From Clostridium guangxiense (GTDB lineage: Bacteria; Bacillota; Clostridia; Clostridiales; Clostridiaceae), in contig NZ_JAJNKE010000004.1 of the NCBI RefSeq assembly GCF_021043395.1, positions 1 through 64,000 of the forward strand: DNA of 64,000 bases. The letters are read 5' to 3'. Within the stretch, counting starts at the first letter, position 1; every line of letters begins with the position of its first letter. The notes below the pieces were generated by a model. The model was given only the letters and a program-made list of their open reading frames with translations, was not told the DNA's origin and searched no databases. Positions 8,598-17,333 of this stretch are shown in pieces. A program made the position numbers and the translations under genes.

Positions 8598-9509
8598 ATG
8601 GGCAAAAAAGTTTATGCTATAAAAGAAGGTTTTGATTCTAAAAATAATATTAAGATAAAAAATAAAATTGTTAATACCTGGGCTGAATGTCTAAACTACG
8701 TAAAAGGAGTAAAAGGTGCTCAATATAAAAGCTTTGAGAATATAGATAGCGCCAAGGCCTATTTAAATGAAGGCAGCAAAATGCTAAAAAAGTCTGAAGA
8801 AAGCTATCCTAAAGATTGTTTACATATTTACGTGGATGGCAGTTACAACGTTGAGACTGAGAAATATGCTTATGGCTTAGTAGCGGTTAGAGACAATGTA
8901 GTTGAATACATTGAAAGTGCAGCAGCTAAGGATAAAAGTAAAAAAAATATAAGACAAATTGCGGGCGAATTAGAGGCGGCAATAAGGGCTGTAAAATATG
9001 CTTTAGAAAGCGGAGAAAAGAAGGTGGTTATTTTCCATGATTATGAGGGTATTAGCCATCATGCCACTGGTTTTTGGGAACGCCGCGAAGAATCTTCAAT
9101 AAATTACTACAATAAGATGAATGAACTTATGAAAAATGGCATCGAGGTTATTTTTGTAAAAGTAGATAGTCACACCGGAGACTTTTTCAATGAGCTGGTA
9201 GATGAAAAATGCAAAGAAAAAGTAAAGCTTGCATCAGATAAAGTTGTAGAAAGATGGCTTTCATCAAATAAACTTAAGGTGTTAAATGATAGTGTTAAAA
9301 AGGAAATACTTAAAGTTGCACCAGGAAGTGCAGAAAGTATTGAAATTGTAGAAAAAGATTTGTCTCCAAAACAAAAATTAGATGTTTGTTCTCAATATAA
9401 AGATCTTATAATTAAATATAAAAGCAATGTGAATGAAGGCATAAATTTGATTGAAGGGTTAAGTGATGAAGAAAAAACTAAATTTATAATTTATCTGCTT
9501 AATAATTAA
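8598..9509 (+). CDS. RNase H with N-terminal viroplasmin domain
   Basis: The 303-aa protein starts with a viroplasmin-like nucleic-acid-binding domain (VYAIKEG and YKSFENIDSAKAYL, residues 5-56), which binds RNA-DNA hybrids in RNase H1 proteins. The RNase H catalytic domain spans about 74-212, with a D-E-D-D set visible at Asp80 (VDGSY), Glu124 (AGELEAA), Asp148 (FHDYEG) and Asp202 (NELVDEKC). About 90 further residues follow with no recognised motif. The frame is open further upstream to 8490, but ATG at 8598 has a strong AAGGAGGG site 10 bases before it. Last gene of the operon, followed by a terminator. It should degrade RNA in RNA-DNA hybrids. Confidence 0.88.
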   Translation: MGKKVYAIKEGFDSKNNIKIKNKIVNTWAECLNYVKGVKGAQYKSFENIDSAKAYLNEGSKMLKKSEESYPKDCLHIYVDGSYNVETEKYAYGLVAVRDNVVEYIESAAAKDKSKKNIRQIAGELEAAIRAVKYALESGEKKVVIFHDYEGISHHATGFWERREESSINYYNKMNELMKNGIEVIFVKVDSHTGDFFNELVDEKCKEKVKLASDKVVERWLSSNKLKVLNDSVKKEILKVAPGSAESIEIVEKDLSPKQKLDVCSQYKDLIIKYKSNVNEGINLIEGLSDEEKTKFIIYLLNN

Positions 9510-9519
9510 AACAATTTAA

Positions 9520-9560
9520 AAGTTATAAAGATACTTAAAGGTATTTTTATAACTTTTTTT
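9520..9560 (+). terminator. Rho-independent terminator of the MBL-MoxR-RNase H operon
   Basis: Arms AGTTATAAA and TTATAACT with an inner ATAC/GTAT pairing are followed by a run of T. It ends transcription after the RNase H gene. Confidence 0.85.
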
Positions 9561-9653
9561 ATTTAAATAGGATTTCATATTTTTTAAAACATTCACTTTA
9601 AATAAATATTTATATATATAAAAGGAATAATAAAATAAGAAAGGGGAGATTTT

Positions 9654-9797
9654 ATGAAAAGTGAAGACAAGGTTACTATAATTGATAAAGAAAAGGCTAA
9701 AGAGCAGGAGAGAGCTAAAACAAAAGACAAAAAGGATGAAGAAACGGTTCCAAAGCTCAACAACGTAGATGTTTCATCACAAACTATGTACACATAA
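9654..9797 (+). CDS. Small highly charged protein, 47 aa
   Basis: An ATG with a strong AAGGGGAG site opens a 47-residue frame (starts MKSEDKVTIIDKEKAKEQER, ends QTMYT) that is very rich in Lys, Glu and Asp and has no hydrophobic core. No signal peptide, membrane segment or Cys is present. It resembles the many short, probably disordered clostridial proteins, some of which are spore-associated, but I do not recognise a family. A second small charged gene follows 61 bases later. The ribosome site and clean frame argue for a real gene. Confidence 0.6.
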   Translation: MKSEDKVTIIDKEKAKEQERAKTKDKKDEETVPKLNNVDVSSQTMYT

Positions 9798-9858
9798 AAA
9801 ATACTGTGATTTAAAAATACTAAAATGAAGTCTAAAAATGAAAAATGGAAGTGATAAT

Positions 9859-10005
9859 ATGAATAACAGACAAAATGCTAAAGACAAGGATTCAGAACCA
9901 AAGCGTGTTAAGTCAGAAGCTGCCTATGAAGAAGCAGTTGAAGACAAAGTAGAAAAAAGAAATATGACATATGAAAAAGATGATTTTCTTAAAGACAAAG
10001 TGTAA
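9859..10005 (+). CDS. Small highly charged protein, 48 aa
   Basis: ATG at 9859 follows a GGAAGTG ribosome site. The 48 residues (start MNNRQNAKDKDSEPK, end DDFLKDKV) are dominated by Lys, Glu and Asp, with no hydrophobic segment. It is not clearly similar in sequence to the 47-aa protein just upstream, but has the same composition and size. A hairpin at 10027-10065 follows. Function unknown. Confidence 0.55.
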   Translation: MNNRQNAKDKDSEPKRVKSEAAYEEAVEDKVEKRNMTYEKDDFLKDKV

Positions 10006-10026
10006 AGAGTTGGTTTAAAGAGTAAC

Positions 10027-10065
10027 TTTCACTACGAAAAATATTTATTATCTTTCGTAGTGAAA
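10027..10065. repeat. 13-bp perfect inverted repeat
   Basis: TTTCACTACGAAA and TTTCGTAGTGAAA are perfect arms separated by 13 AT-rich bases. There is no T-run on either side, so it is an imperfect terminator candidate for the small gene upstream, or an operator for the P450 gene that begins about 100 bases later. Confidence 0.6.
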
Positions 10066-10163
10066 TGATTAAAATTTAAATATGGGAAAATTTTAATATT
10101 ATCGCTAAATATAAAATAAAAGTGAGTGATTTTTTATATCTTTGGAAAGGAGAATATAAATCC

Positions 10164-11423
10164 ATGACAATAGATGAACAAGTCGTACATGATAAAGGTC
10201 TAGATAATACTCTTGATTTATTGCATGAAGGATATACTTTTATTAAAAATACAATGGATTTCTATAGATGTGATATATTCGAAACCCATCTATTTGGAGA
10301 AAAAGTAATTTGCATAACTGGTGAGGAAGCTGCAAAAATTTTTTATGATGAGGAACGATTTCAGCGAAAAGACGCAGCACCAAAGCGAATACAAAAAACT
10401 CTTTTTGGAATGAACGCAATTCAAACAATGGATGGAAAGGCACATACTCATAGAAAGCTTTTCTTTATGTCCTTGATGACTGAAAAGCACCAAAAAAAAC
10501 TTGCTGAACTTATGCTTGAAGCTTTACAAGCCTCTGCTTATGAATGGGAAAGTATTAAAAAAATAGTGCTTTTTGATGAAGTTAAAAATATTTTATGTAA
10601 AATAGCATGCCGTTGGACTGGAGTTCCATTACCAGAATTTAAAATAAAAAACTTAGCAGATGACTTTAGTGCAATGGTTGATGGTTTTGGAGGAATTGGT
10701 CCTAGGTATTGGAAAGGAAAAAATGCAAGAACTAGAACTGAAAGATGGGCAAAAGGCATTATAGAGGATGTAAGAGGTGGAAAGTTAACGGTTAAGAATG
10801 ATTCATTGCTTTATGCAATGGCATTTTATAGAGAAATTGATGGTAATTTAATGTGCTCTGAGATGGCTGCAGTGGAACTCATTAATCTACTAAGACCTGT
10901 TGTTGCTATTTCAACATATATTACTTTTGCAGCTTTAGCATTATACAAACATCCGGAATGCAAAAAAAAGTTAGTAACTGATGATAATAATTACATAGAA
11001 ATGTTCGTCCAGGAAGTTAGACGTTACTATCCATTTACCCCTTTTTTGGGTGCAAGAGTTCGAAAGGATTTTACTTGGAGCGGTTTAGAATTTGAGAAAG
11101 GGATGCTTGTACTTCTTGATATTTATGGCATCAATCATGATTCTAAAATATGGGGCAATCCAGATGAATTTCAACCAGAACGTTTTGAAAATAAAAAGGA
11201 TAGATTGTTTAGCTTTATGCCTCAAGGCGGTGGCAAAGCTTCAGAAGGACATCGATGTCCAGGTGAAGGTATTACTATAGAAATTATGAAAGTAAGTTTA
11301 GATTTCCTTGTTAATAAGCTTGAGTTTGATATACCAAAGCAGGATTTAAGCTATAATTTAGCAAGAATACCAACACTGCCTCACAGCGGATTCATTATGA
11401 GCAATATTAAAAGGAAATCTTAA
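10164..11423 (+). CDS. Cytochrome P450, CYP152-type fatty-acid peroxygenase
   Basis: The 419-aa protein has the heme-binding loop QGGGKASEGHRCPGE with thiolate Cys365, and Arg244 in NLLRPVVAIS. In the CYP152 family (P450BSbeta, P450SPalpha, and the characterised C. acetobutylicum enzyme) this Arg binds the fatty-acid carboxylate and replaces the usual acid-alcohol pair. These enzymes hydroxylate fatty acids at alpha or beta carbons using hydrogen peroxide and need no reductase, which suits an anaerobe; no redox partner gene is adjacent. The frame is open to 10122, but ATG at 10164 has GGAAAGGAG upstream at good spacing. Monocistronic; it may consume peroxide or modify lipids. Confidence 0.9.
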   Translation: MTIDEQVVHDKGLDNTLDLLHEGYTFIKNTMDFYRCDIFETHLFGEKVICITGEEAAKIFYDEERFQRKDAAPKRIQKTLFGMNAIQTMDGKAHTHRKLFFMSLMTEKHQKKLAELMLEALQASAYEWESIKKIVLFDEVKNILCKIACRWTGVPLPEFKIKNLADDFSAMVDGFGGIGPRYWKGKNARTRTERWAKGIIEDVRGGKLTVKNDSLLYAMAFYREIDGNLMCSEMAAVELINLLRPVVAISTYITFAALALYKHPECKKKLVTDDNNYIEMFVQEVRRYYPFTPFLGARVRKDFTWSGLEFEKGMLVLLDIYGINHDSKIWGNPDEFQPERFENKKDRLFSFMPQGGGKASEGHRCPGEGITIEIMKVSLDFLVNKLEFDIPKQDLSYNLARIPTLPHSGFIMSNIKRKS

Positions 11424-11445
11424 ACTTTAATATTTAATTATTCAT

Positions 11446-11491
11446 GCAGCTTCCATTGGCACTCTGTCACCTTCATTTCAATGAAAGCTGC
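11446..11491. repeat. 13-bp inverted repeat between convergent genes
   Basis: GCAGCTTCCATTG and CAATGAAAGCTGC pair with one mismatch around a 20-nt loop, between the P450 gene (+) and the Nudix gene (-). No strong T-run follows, so it may be a weak bidirectional transcript end. Confidence 0.5.
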
Positions 11492-11538
11492 CTCAAAGAA
11501 GAACCTGAAGTATTAAATTTAAACATAATAATGTCCAC

Positions 11539-12057
11539 CTAATCGAATACTTTTTTATTCATGACATATAAATAGCTTATTATGGTTTTACCATCAAAAA
11601 TTTTACCATCTTTTACGTACTTTTTAAAAGTATTATTATCTAACCATAAAACTTCCCTTACATCTTCATCATCAATTTTATTGTTTTTCAAATCCGATTT
11701 TTTTATATTAACATGATACAAATGCAAGATGCTTTTGCTGAAGCCAAGCATAGGAGTATAAGATATAATTTTATTTAAAGCATTCTTATTCACATTTAAA
11801 TTAGTTTCCTCTTTAAGTTCTCTTATTAAACAATCTTCAGGGGTTTCACCCTCTACATCAAGACAACCTGCAGGTATTTCTAAAGTTTCTTTCATAACAA
11901 CTGGTCTAAATTGTTTCACCATTAAAATATCTCCAAATTCATCTGTTACAAAAGCAGCAACAGCATCATAATTATGAAGTATGTCATAGGTTTTGCCATT
12001 AATATTTTTATTATAAATTTTTAACCATCCATCATAAACCAATTTTTCATCTGACAT
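11539..12057 (-). CDS. Nudix hydrolase, ADP-ribose pyrophosphatase-like
   Basis: The 172-aa protein holds a Nudix box, PAGCLDVEGETPED followed by RELKEET, preceded by a beta-rich part typical of ADP-sugar pyrophosphatases (VKQFRPVV, ETLEIPAG). These enzymes hydrolyse ADP-ribose or related nucleoside diphosphate sugars. The glycine loop has one more residue than the usual G-x5-E spacing (GCLDVEGE). The start is ATG behind AAAGGGG. The gene stands alone, with a convergent P450 downstream and CorA divergent upstream. The substrate is inferred only from family resemblance. Confidence 0.85.
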   Translation of the reverse strand: MSDEKLVYDGWLKIYNKNINGKTYDILHNYDAVAAFVTDEFGDILMVKQFRPVVMKETLEIPAGCLDVEGETPEDCLIRELKEETNLNVNKNALNKIISYTPMLGFSKSILHLYHVNIKKSDLKNNKIDDEDVREVLWLDNNTFKKYVKDGKIFDGKTIISYLYVMNKKVFD

Positions 12058-12172
12058 AAAAAAAGACCCCTTTTCTTTATTTAAAGCTCTTATATATTAT
12101 ATATATGCCTGCTAGAACAAGAAATGCTGATAATATCTAATACGAAATAGTGTATAGTTTTTTGGATAATAC

Positions 12173-12200
12173 TAGAATAATATAGTATAATATTATTCTA
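12173..12200. promoter_or_regulatory. Palindrome upstream of corA, candidate operator
   Basis: Perfect 10-bp arms TAGAATAATA and TATTATTCTA are separated by eight bases and lie about 50 bases before the CorA start. The position suits an operator or a -10 region. The composition is AT-only apart from one G/C pair per arm, so chance cannot be excluded. Confidence 0.35.
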
Positions 12201-12252
12201 AATATGTTTTAAAAATTTGGCAACAAAAAAGTACAATGTGGTGGTGATTTAT

Positions 12253-13317
12253 TTGACAAGGTATATGAAAGGAATTTCAAAAAAGAGAGGTTTAAAACCA
12301 GGAAGTCTTGTTCATATAGGAAGAAAGACAGGTAAGAATTCAAAAATAAGCGTTATGGACTACAAAGTTGATAAATTTGAAGAAAAAGATTTAAAAAGTA
12401 TAGAAGAAAGTTTTAAATATAAAAACTCTGATTCTACAACATGGATAAATGTGGATGGACTTGAGGATATAATTCTATATGAAAAGTTTGGACGCGAATT
12501 TGGAGTACATCCTCTTATAATGGAGGATATTTTAAATACTAACCAAAGACCTAAAATTGAGGAATTTGATAATTACATTTATGTTGTTTTAAAAATGATA
12601 TACTATTCGAAAAATGTACCTGTAGTTGAGCAAGTAAGTTTGATTTGCATGAAAAATTTAGTAATAACTTTTCAAGAACAGGAATTAAAAGGCGATGTCT
12701 TTGATAATTTAAGAAATAGAATAAGAACTCAGGGTAATAAAATAAGAAGTGCTGGAACAGATTATTTGGCTTATGCAATTATCGATTCTATAGTTGATAA
12801 CTATTTTGTTGCTCTTGAGAAATTTGAAGATAGAATAGAGATTTTTGAAGAAAAGCTTTTGAAAAATCCAACGAATGAAGTATTCACGGAAATATATAAT
12901 ATGAAGAGAGAAATGATTTTTATAAGAAAGTCAGTATGGCCTCTCAGAGAAGTTATTAACGTGCTTCAAAGAGGAGAGACAAAATTTATTGGAGCCGATA
13001 CTGGTGTATATTTTAAGGATGTTTATGATCATACTATACAGGTTATAGATTCAATAGAATTGTTTAGAGATATAATTGAAGGTATGATGGATACATATTT
13101 ATCAAGTGTGAGCAATAAAATGAACGAGGTTATGAAATTTCTTACAATATTTTCAACAATCTTTATTCCTCTCTCTTTTTTAGTTGGGGTTTACGGAATG
13201 AATTTTGATAATATGCCTGAACTTAAAATACACTATGCATATCAAATATTATGGGGAATTATGATTTTTATTGCAGTGGGAATGCTTGCATATTTTAAAA
13301 AAAAGAAATGGTTATAA
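12253..13317 (+). CDS. corA: CorA-family magnesium/divalent cation transporter
   Basis: The 354-aa protein has a large cytoplasmic N-terminal domain and two C-terminal membrane helices. The signature YGMNF follows the first helix (IFIPLSFLVGVYGMNF), as required for the CorA pore. It should form a homopentamer in the inner membrane and import Mg2+ or export divalent cations. The frame is open to a TTG at 12217, but TTG at 12253 (TRYMKGISKKRG) has GGTGGTGAT seven bases upstream and aligns better with the family's usual start. The pseudouridine synthase gene begins 10 bases after its stop, so the two may be co-transcribed. Confidence 0.93.
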   Translation: MTRYMKGISKKRGLKPGSLVHIGRKTGKNSKISVMDYKVDKFEEKDLKSIEESFKYKNSDSTTWINVDGLEDIILYEKFGREFGVHPLIMEDILNTNQRPKIEEFDNYIYVVLKMIYYSKNVPVVEQVSLICMKNLVITFQEQELKGDVFDNLRNRIRTQGNKIRSAGTDYLAYAIIDSIVDNYFVALEKFEDRIEIFEEKLLKNPTNEVFTEIYNMKREMIFIRKSVWPLREVINVLQRGETKFIGADTGVYFKDVYDHTIQVIDSIELFRDIIEGMMDTYLSSVSNKMNEVMKFLTIFSTIFIPLSFLVGVYGMNFDNMPELKIHYAYQILWGIMIFIAVGMLAYFKKKKWL

Positions 13318-13327
13318 GGTGATTATG

Positions 13328-14038
13328 ATGGAAGAAAGATTACAAAAATACATGGCTAGCTGTGGTGTTGCCTCGAGAAGAAAATGCGAAAAATTGATTG
13401 AAGAAGGAAGAGTAAGCGTAAACGGAGTTACTATAACAGAGCTTGGTTTTAAGATTAATACAGATAGTGACAAAGTTTTCTTGGATGGAAAACCAATAAA
13501 AATTGAAGAAAAAAAGATTTACATAGCTTTAAATAAACCTAAGGGATATATTACTGCTTCAAGTGATAATAGGGGAAGAAAAACTGTAATTGATATTTTT
13601 GATTTTAAAGAAAGACTTTTCCCTGTAGGTAGACTGGATTATGAAACCTCAGGACTTCTCATAATAACAAATGATGGTGAGATATTTAATAAAATAATGC
13701 ATCCCAAACAAAATATAAATAAAACATACATTGCACTTGTATCTGGTATTCCTGATGAAACAGAGATATCAACTCTAAAAAAAGGTGTGGATATAGGTGG
13801 GTATATAACTGCACCTTCAGAAGCTTCAATAGTAAAAGTTGAAGGTAAAAATTCAATTTTGAAAATAGTGATACATGAAGGTAAAAAAAGACAAGTGAGA
13901 AGAATGTGCAGAGCAATACATCATCATGTCATTGAACTTAAAAGAGTTTCTATTGGAAGTATAACGCTTGGTGATCTAGAAGTAGGACAGTGGAGATATC
14001 TAAGCAAGGATGAAGTAAATTATTTGATGAATATTTAG
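13328..14038 (+). CDS. RsuA/RluB-family rRNA pseudouridine synthase
   Basis: The 236-aa protein has an N-terminal S4 RNA-binding domain (RLQKYMASCGVASRRKCEKLIEEG, about 4-27, written here as one domain) and a catalytic domain with GRLDYETSGLL, whose Asp is the pseudouridine synthase nucleophile. GKKRQVRRM near the C-terminus is also typical. It isomerises a uridine in 16S or 23S rRNA. RsuA, RluB and RluE cannot be told apart safely here; the S4 domain excludes RluE. The start ATG at 13328 follows AAGGTGAT directly after corA; an ATG one codon earlier is possible. Confidence 0.9.
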   Translation: MEERLQKYMASCGVASRRKCEKLIEEGRVSVNGVTITELGFKINTDSDKVFLDGKPIKIEEKKIYIALNKPKGYITASSDNRGRKTVIDIFDFKERLFPVGRLDYETSGLLIITNDGEIFNKIMHPKQNINKTYIALVSGIPDETEISTLKKGVDIGGYITAPSEASIVKVEGKNSILKIVIHEGKKRQVRRMCRAIHHHVIELKRVSIGSITLGDLEVGQWRYLSKDEVNYLMNI

Positions 14039-14055
14039 AATCAGAGCATTTAATG

Positions 14056-14088
14056 AAATTGCAGTGAGCATTGAACCCTCTGCAATTT
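14056..14088. repeat. 9-bp perfect inverted repeat after the pseudouridine synthase gene
   Basis: AAATTGCAG and CTGCAATTT flank a 15-nt loop, 18 bases after the upstream stop codon. A T-run is lacking (TTTGGATG follows), so it is at best a weak terminator. Confidence 0.45.
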
Positions 14089-14235
14089 GGATGCACTTCT
14101 ATCGAAATCACCCTAATAAAATGAATAAAATATTGAATAAGTTTTCATTTAATGTTAAAATGAAATAAATAATTCATTTTGAAATTATATAAAATTATTT
14201 ATTTCACTTTGCATCTTAGAAGGGGTTTGATACAT

Positions 14236-15114
14236 ATGGAAAACGAAAAACATGATCTTATGAGAACTATTCAAATTAAATTTCCAAGATTAAGTAAAGG
14301 CCAAAAATTAATAGCTGAATATATATTAAAGCATTATGATAAAGCTGCATTTATGACAGCATCAAAACTTGGTATAAGTGTAGGTGTAAGTGAATCTACG
14401 GTAGTTAGATTTGCAAATGAGCTTGGGTTTAGTGGTTATCCAAAGCTTCAAAAGGCACTTCAGGAGCTTATAAAAAATAAACTTACAACTGTTCAGAGAA
14501 TAGAGCTTTCAAATGCTTTTATATCAGAAGAAGATTCTCTAAAAGGTGTTTTAAAAGCTGATATGGAGAATATTAGGGTAACACTTGAAAAAATAAATCA
14601 AAATACATTTAATGAAGTTATAAACTCAATATTTGCTGCGAAACGTATATATATAATTGGGCTTAGAAGTTCTACAGCACTTTCTGAATTTCTTGGATTT
14701 TATTTAAATCTTATTTTGGACAATGTGCATGTCATAAACTATGGTATAAGTGATATATTTGAACAAATTATAAATATATCTTCAGATGATCTTTTAATAG
14801 GAATAGGTTTTCCAAGATATGCAGCAAGAACAATAGAAGCTTTAAGTTTTGCAAAATCAAGGTCTACAAAGGTAGTAGCTATAACTGATAGTTTACTTTC
14901 TCCGCTTGCTACAGAAGCAGATTATACACTTATAGCTCAAAGTAATATGGCATCCTTTGTTGATTCCTTAGTTGCACCTTTAAGTGTTATAAATGCACTT
15001 ATTGTAGCAGTTGGATTGAAAGAAAAGCATAAAATTTCTAAAACCTTTAGTGATCTTGAAAATATTTGGGAAGAATATAGAGTATACTCATACAAAAATA
15101 TGGAAGATAAATAA
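14236..15114 (+). CDS. MurR/RpiR-family transcriptional regulator
   Basis: The 292-aa protein has an N-terminal RpiR-type helix-turn-helix (about residues 15-80; ASKLGISVGVSESTVVRFANELG region) and a C-terminal SIS sugar-isomerase fold (about 115-260; IYIIGLRSSTALSEF). SIS domains in this family sense phosphosugars. The ATG at 14236 is chosen because AGAAGGGG lies just upstream; the frame is open back to 14179. It is followed by a hairpin at 15148-15179. The adjacent genes are not sugar catabolic, so its target is not clear from context. Confidence 0.9.
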   Translation: MENEKHDLMRTIQIKFPRLSKGQKLIAEYILKHYDKAAFMTASKLGISVGVSESTVVRFANELGFSGYPKLQKALQELIKNKLTTVQRIELSNAFISEEDSLKGVLKADMENIRVTLEKINQNTFNEVINSIFAAKRIYIIGLRSSTALSEFLGFYLNLILDNVHVINYGISDIFEQIINISSDDLLIGIGFPRYAARTIEALSFAKSRSTKVVAITDSLLSPLATEADYTLIAQSNMASFVDSLVAPLSVINALIVAVGLKEKHKISKTFSDLENIWEEYRVYSYKNMEDK

Positions 15115-15147
15115 TAATAGATATTTTATTATAAACATATAAAAATT

Positions 15148-15179
15148 AAGAGGAGTATATGATATACTCTTCATTTTTA
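15148..15179 (+). terminator. Terminator after the RpiR regulator
   Basis: GAGTATA and TATACTC pair around TGA and are followed by TTCATTTTTATTT. It lies between the RpiR and HI0933-like genes. Confidence 0.65.
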
Positions 15180-15208
15180 TTTACAATGATTTTAAAGAAG
15201 GTGGATTA

Positions 15209-16429
15209 ATGAACACAGTAATTGTTATAGGTGGCGGTCCTGCTGGAATGATGGCTGCAATTACAGCTGCTGAGAAAAATAATGTTATATTAATAGAAAG
15301 AAACGAAAAACTAGGTAAAAAATTATATATTACAGGTAAGGGAAGGTGTAATATAACAAATTATAAAGATATAAGTGAATTCTTTGATAACATCCCTGGA
15401 AATCCTAATTTCTTGTACAGTGCGCTGTATTCTTTTACTAATATGGACACAATAGGTTTTTTTGAAAATTCAGGAGTAAAGTTAAAAAAAGAAAGAGGAG
15501 ATAGAGTTTTTCCTGTTTCCGATAAATCTTCTGACATAATACATGTGTTTCAAGAAAAAATAAAAGAAAAGCAAATAAAGGTTATGTTAAACACAAGAGT
15601 TAAGGAGGTAAACTCTAATGGCAAAAATATACAAAGCATTGTTACTGACAAAAATGAAATAATAAAAGGTGACTATTTTATTATTTGTACAGGTGGAATG
15701 TCTTATCCTCAAACAGGTTCAACAGGTGACGGGCTTAATTTTGCGAAAAAACTTGGTCATAATATAGTAAAAACCGTTCCATCCCTTGTTCCAATAGAAG
15801 CAGATGAAAGCTGGATACCGGAGCTTCAGGGACTTTCTTTAAAAAACGTTGATTTTACAATAAAAAAGGATAAAAAGGTTCTTTATCAAAATTTTGGTGA
15901 AATGCTTTTTACACATTATGGAGTAACTGGTCCTATTGTACTTAGTGGAAGTAGAGTTGTAAATTTTAACAATAAGCTTAAGGGAATAATAAATTTAAAA
16001 CCAGCCTTAACTGAAACTGAGCTTGATAAAAGGATTCAAAATGACTTTATAAAATATACAAATAAAGATTTGAAAAATGCGCTTAATGACCTATTGCCAC
16101 ACAAATTAATACCGATAATTATCTTATTGTCAAAAATAGATCCTGATAAAAAAGTAAATGCAATAACTAAGGAAGAACGAAAGAATTTAGTCCATTTGCT
16201 TCAAAATTTGGAATTTAATATAAAAGGCTTACGTCCTATTGCTGAGGCTATAATTACTGCTGGAGGTATCAATGTAAAAGAAATTGATCCTTCAACAATG
16301 AAATCTAAACTAATTAGTAACTTATATTTCTGTGGAGAGATTATAGATGTGGATGGATATACTGGAGGCTTTAATTTACAAATAGCATTATCAACAGGTT
16401 ATCTAGCTGGAATAAATGTAGCTAATTGA
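15209..16429 (+). CDS. HI0933-like (YhiN-family) NAD(P)/FAD-dependent oxidoreductase
   Basis: The 406-aa protein begins with a dinucleotide-binding GGGPAGMMAA and ERNEKLGKKLYITGKGRCNITN, the hallmark of the HI0933/YhiN flavoprotein family. Near the C-terminus YFCGEIIDVDGYTGGFNLQIA closes the FAD site. The substrate of the family is unknown. The start ATG follows AAGAAGGTGG. It precedes cmk by 160 bases, an arrangement I recall in clostridia. Length is typical. Confidence 0.9.
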   Translation: MNTVIVIGGGPAGMMAAITAAEKNNVILIERNEKLGKKLYITGKGRCNITNYKDISEFFDNIPGNPNFLYSALYSFTNMDTIGFFENSGVKLKKERGDRVFPVSDKSSDIIHVFQEKIKEKQIKVMLNTRVKEVNSNGKNIQSIVTDKNEIIKGDYFIICTGGMSYPQTGSTGDGLNFAKKLGHNIVKTVPSLVPIEADESWIPELQGLSLKNVDFTIKKDKKVLYQNFGEMLFTHYGVTGPIVLSGSRVVNFNNKLKGIINLKPALTETELDKRIQNDFIKYTNKDLKNALNDLLPHKLIPIIILLSKIDPDKKVNAITKEERKNLVHLLQNLEFNIKGLRPIAEAIITAGGINVKEIDPSTMKSKLISNLYFCGEIIDVDGYTGGFNLQIALSTGYLAGINVAN

Positions 16430-16590
16430 AAAATATGATAATTTTAGACTTTAATTGCCTTTATATTTATTAAGATGTAATTAAAGTTTGTAAGAAAAAA
16501 ATTATATTTTGTAGAAATTTTAAAGGGTTTTTTTTATTTATATAGAATACATTAATGTAATAGTATTTCTTTGGAAAGGCGGAATACGTT

Positions 16591-17244
16591 TTGAATTTAA
16601 GTATAGCGATAGATGGTCCTGCTGGTGCAGGAAAAAGCACGATAGCAAAACTTGTAGGTAAAAAATTTAATCTTATGTACATAAATACAGGATATATGTA
16701 TAGGGCAGTTACCCTAATGGCAATAAAACATAATATACACTATACAGATAAAAAAAATTTATGTAAATTAATTGATTCGCTTTCTATGCATTTTGAAAAT
16801 GACAGAATTATAGTTGATTCTAAAGATATAAGTGATAGGATAGTTATGCCTGACATTAGTAAAAATGTTTCAAATTATGCTGCCGTTTTGGAGGTTAGGG
16901 AAAAACTTGTCAGTATACAAAGAGCTCTTTCAGAAAAATATAATGTTATAATGGATGGAAGAGATATAGGAACTGTAGTTCTTAAAAATGCAAAATTTAA
17001 GTTTTATTTAACAGCTTCTCCAGAAGAAAGAGCGAAAAGACGATATGATGAACTCACGAAAAAAAATGTTGAAGTTAATTATAATGATATATTAAACGAC
17101 ATAAAAAAGAGAGATTACATTGACTCTAATAGAAAAGCAAGTCCATTAAAAAAGGCGAAAGATGCTGTGGAAATCGATTCTTCCTTTATGAGTATTGAAG
17201 ATGTAGTTAATTACATTTCTAAATATATTACAGATAGAACGTAA
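16591..17244 (+). CDS. cmk: Cytidylate kinase
   Basis: The 217-aa protein has a P-loop GPAGAGKST near the start, followed by the CMP-binding NTGYMYRA segment and DGRDIGTVV, all diagnostic of cytidylate kinase, which phosphorylates CMP and dCMP. The start is TTG behind GGAAAGGCGG. The IspH-S1 fusion gene follows 89 bases later, as in other clostridia where cmk and ispH-rpsA are neighbours. Confidence 0.95.
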   Translation: MNLSIAIDGPAGAGKSTIAKLVGKKFNLMYINTGYMYRAVTLMAIKHNIHYTDKKNLCKLIDSLSMHFENDRIIVDSKDISDRIVMPDISKNVSNYAAVLEVREKLVSIQRALSEKYNVIMDGRDIGTVVLKNAKFKFYLTASPEERAKRRYDELTKKNVEVNYNDILNDIKKRDYIDSNRKASPLKKAKDAVEIDSSFMSIEDVVNYISKYITDRT

Positions 17245-17333
17245 TATAATTATAGTGAAATCATGGTAAAATTAAATTATATAGATTTTAGTGGAGATGG
17301 TTTCACCATAGAAAAAGGTGGTACTATAATAGT

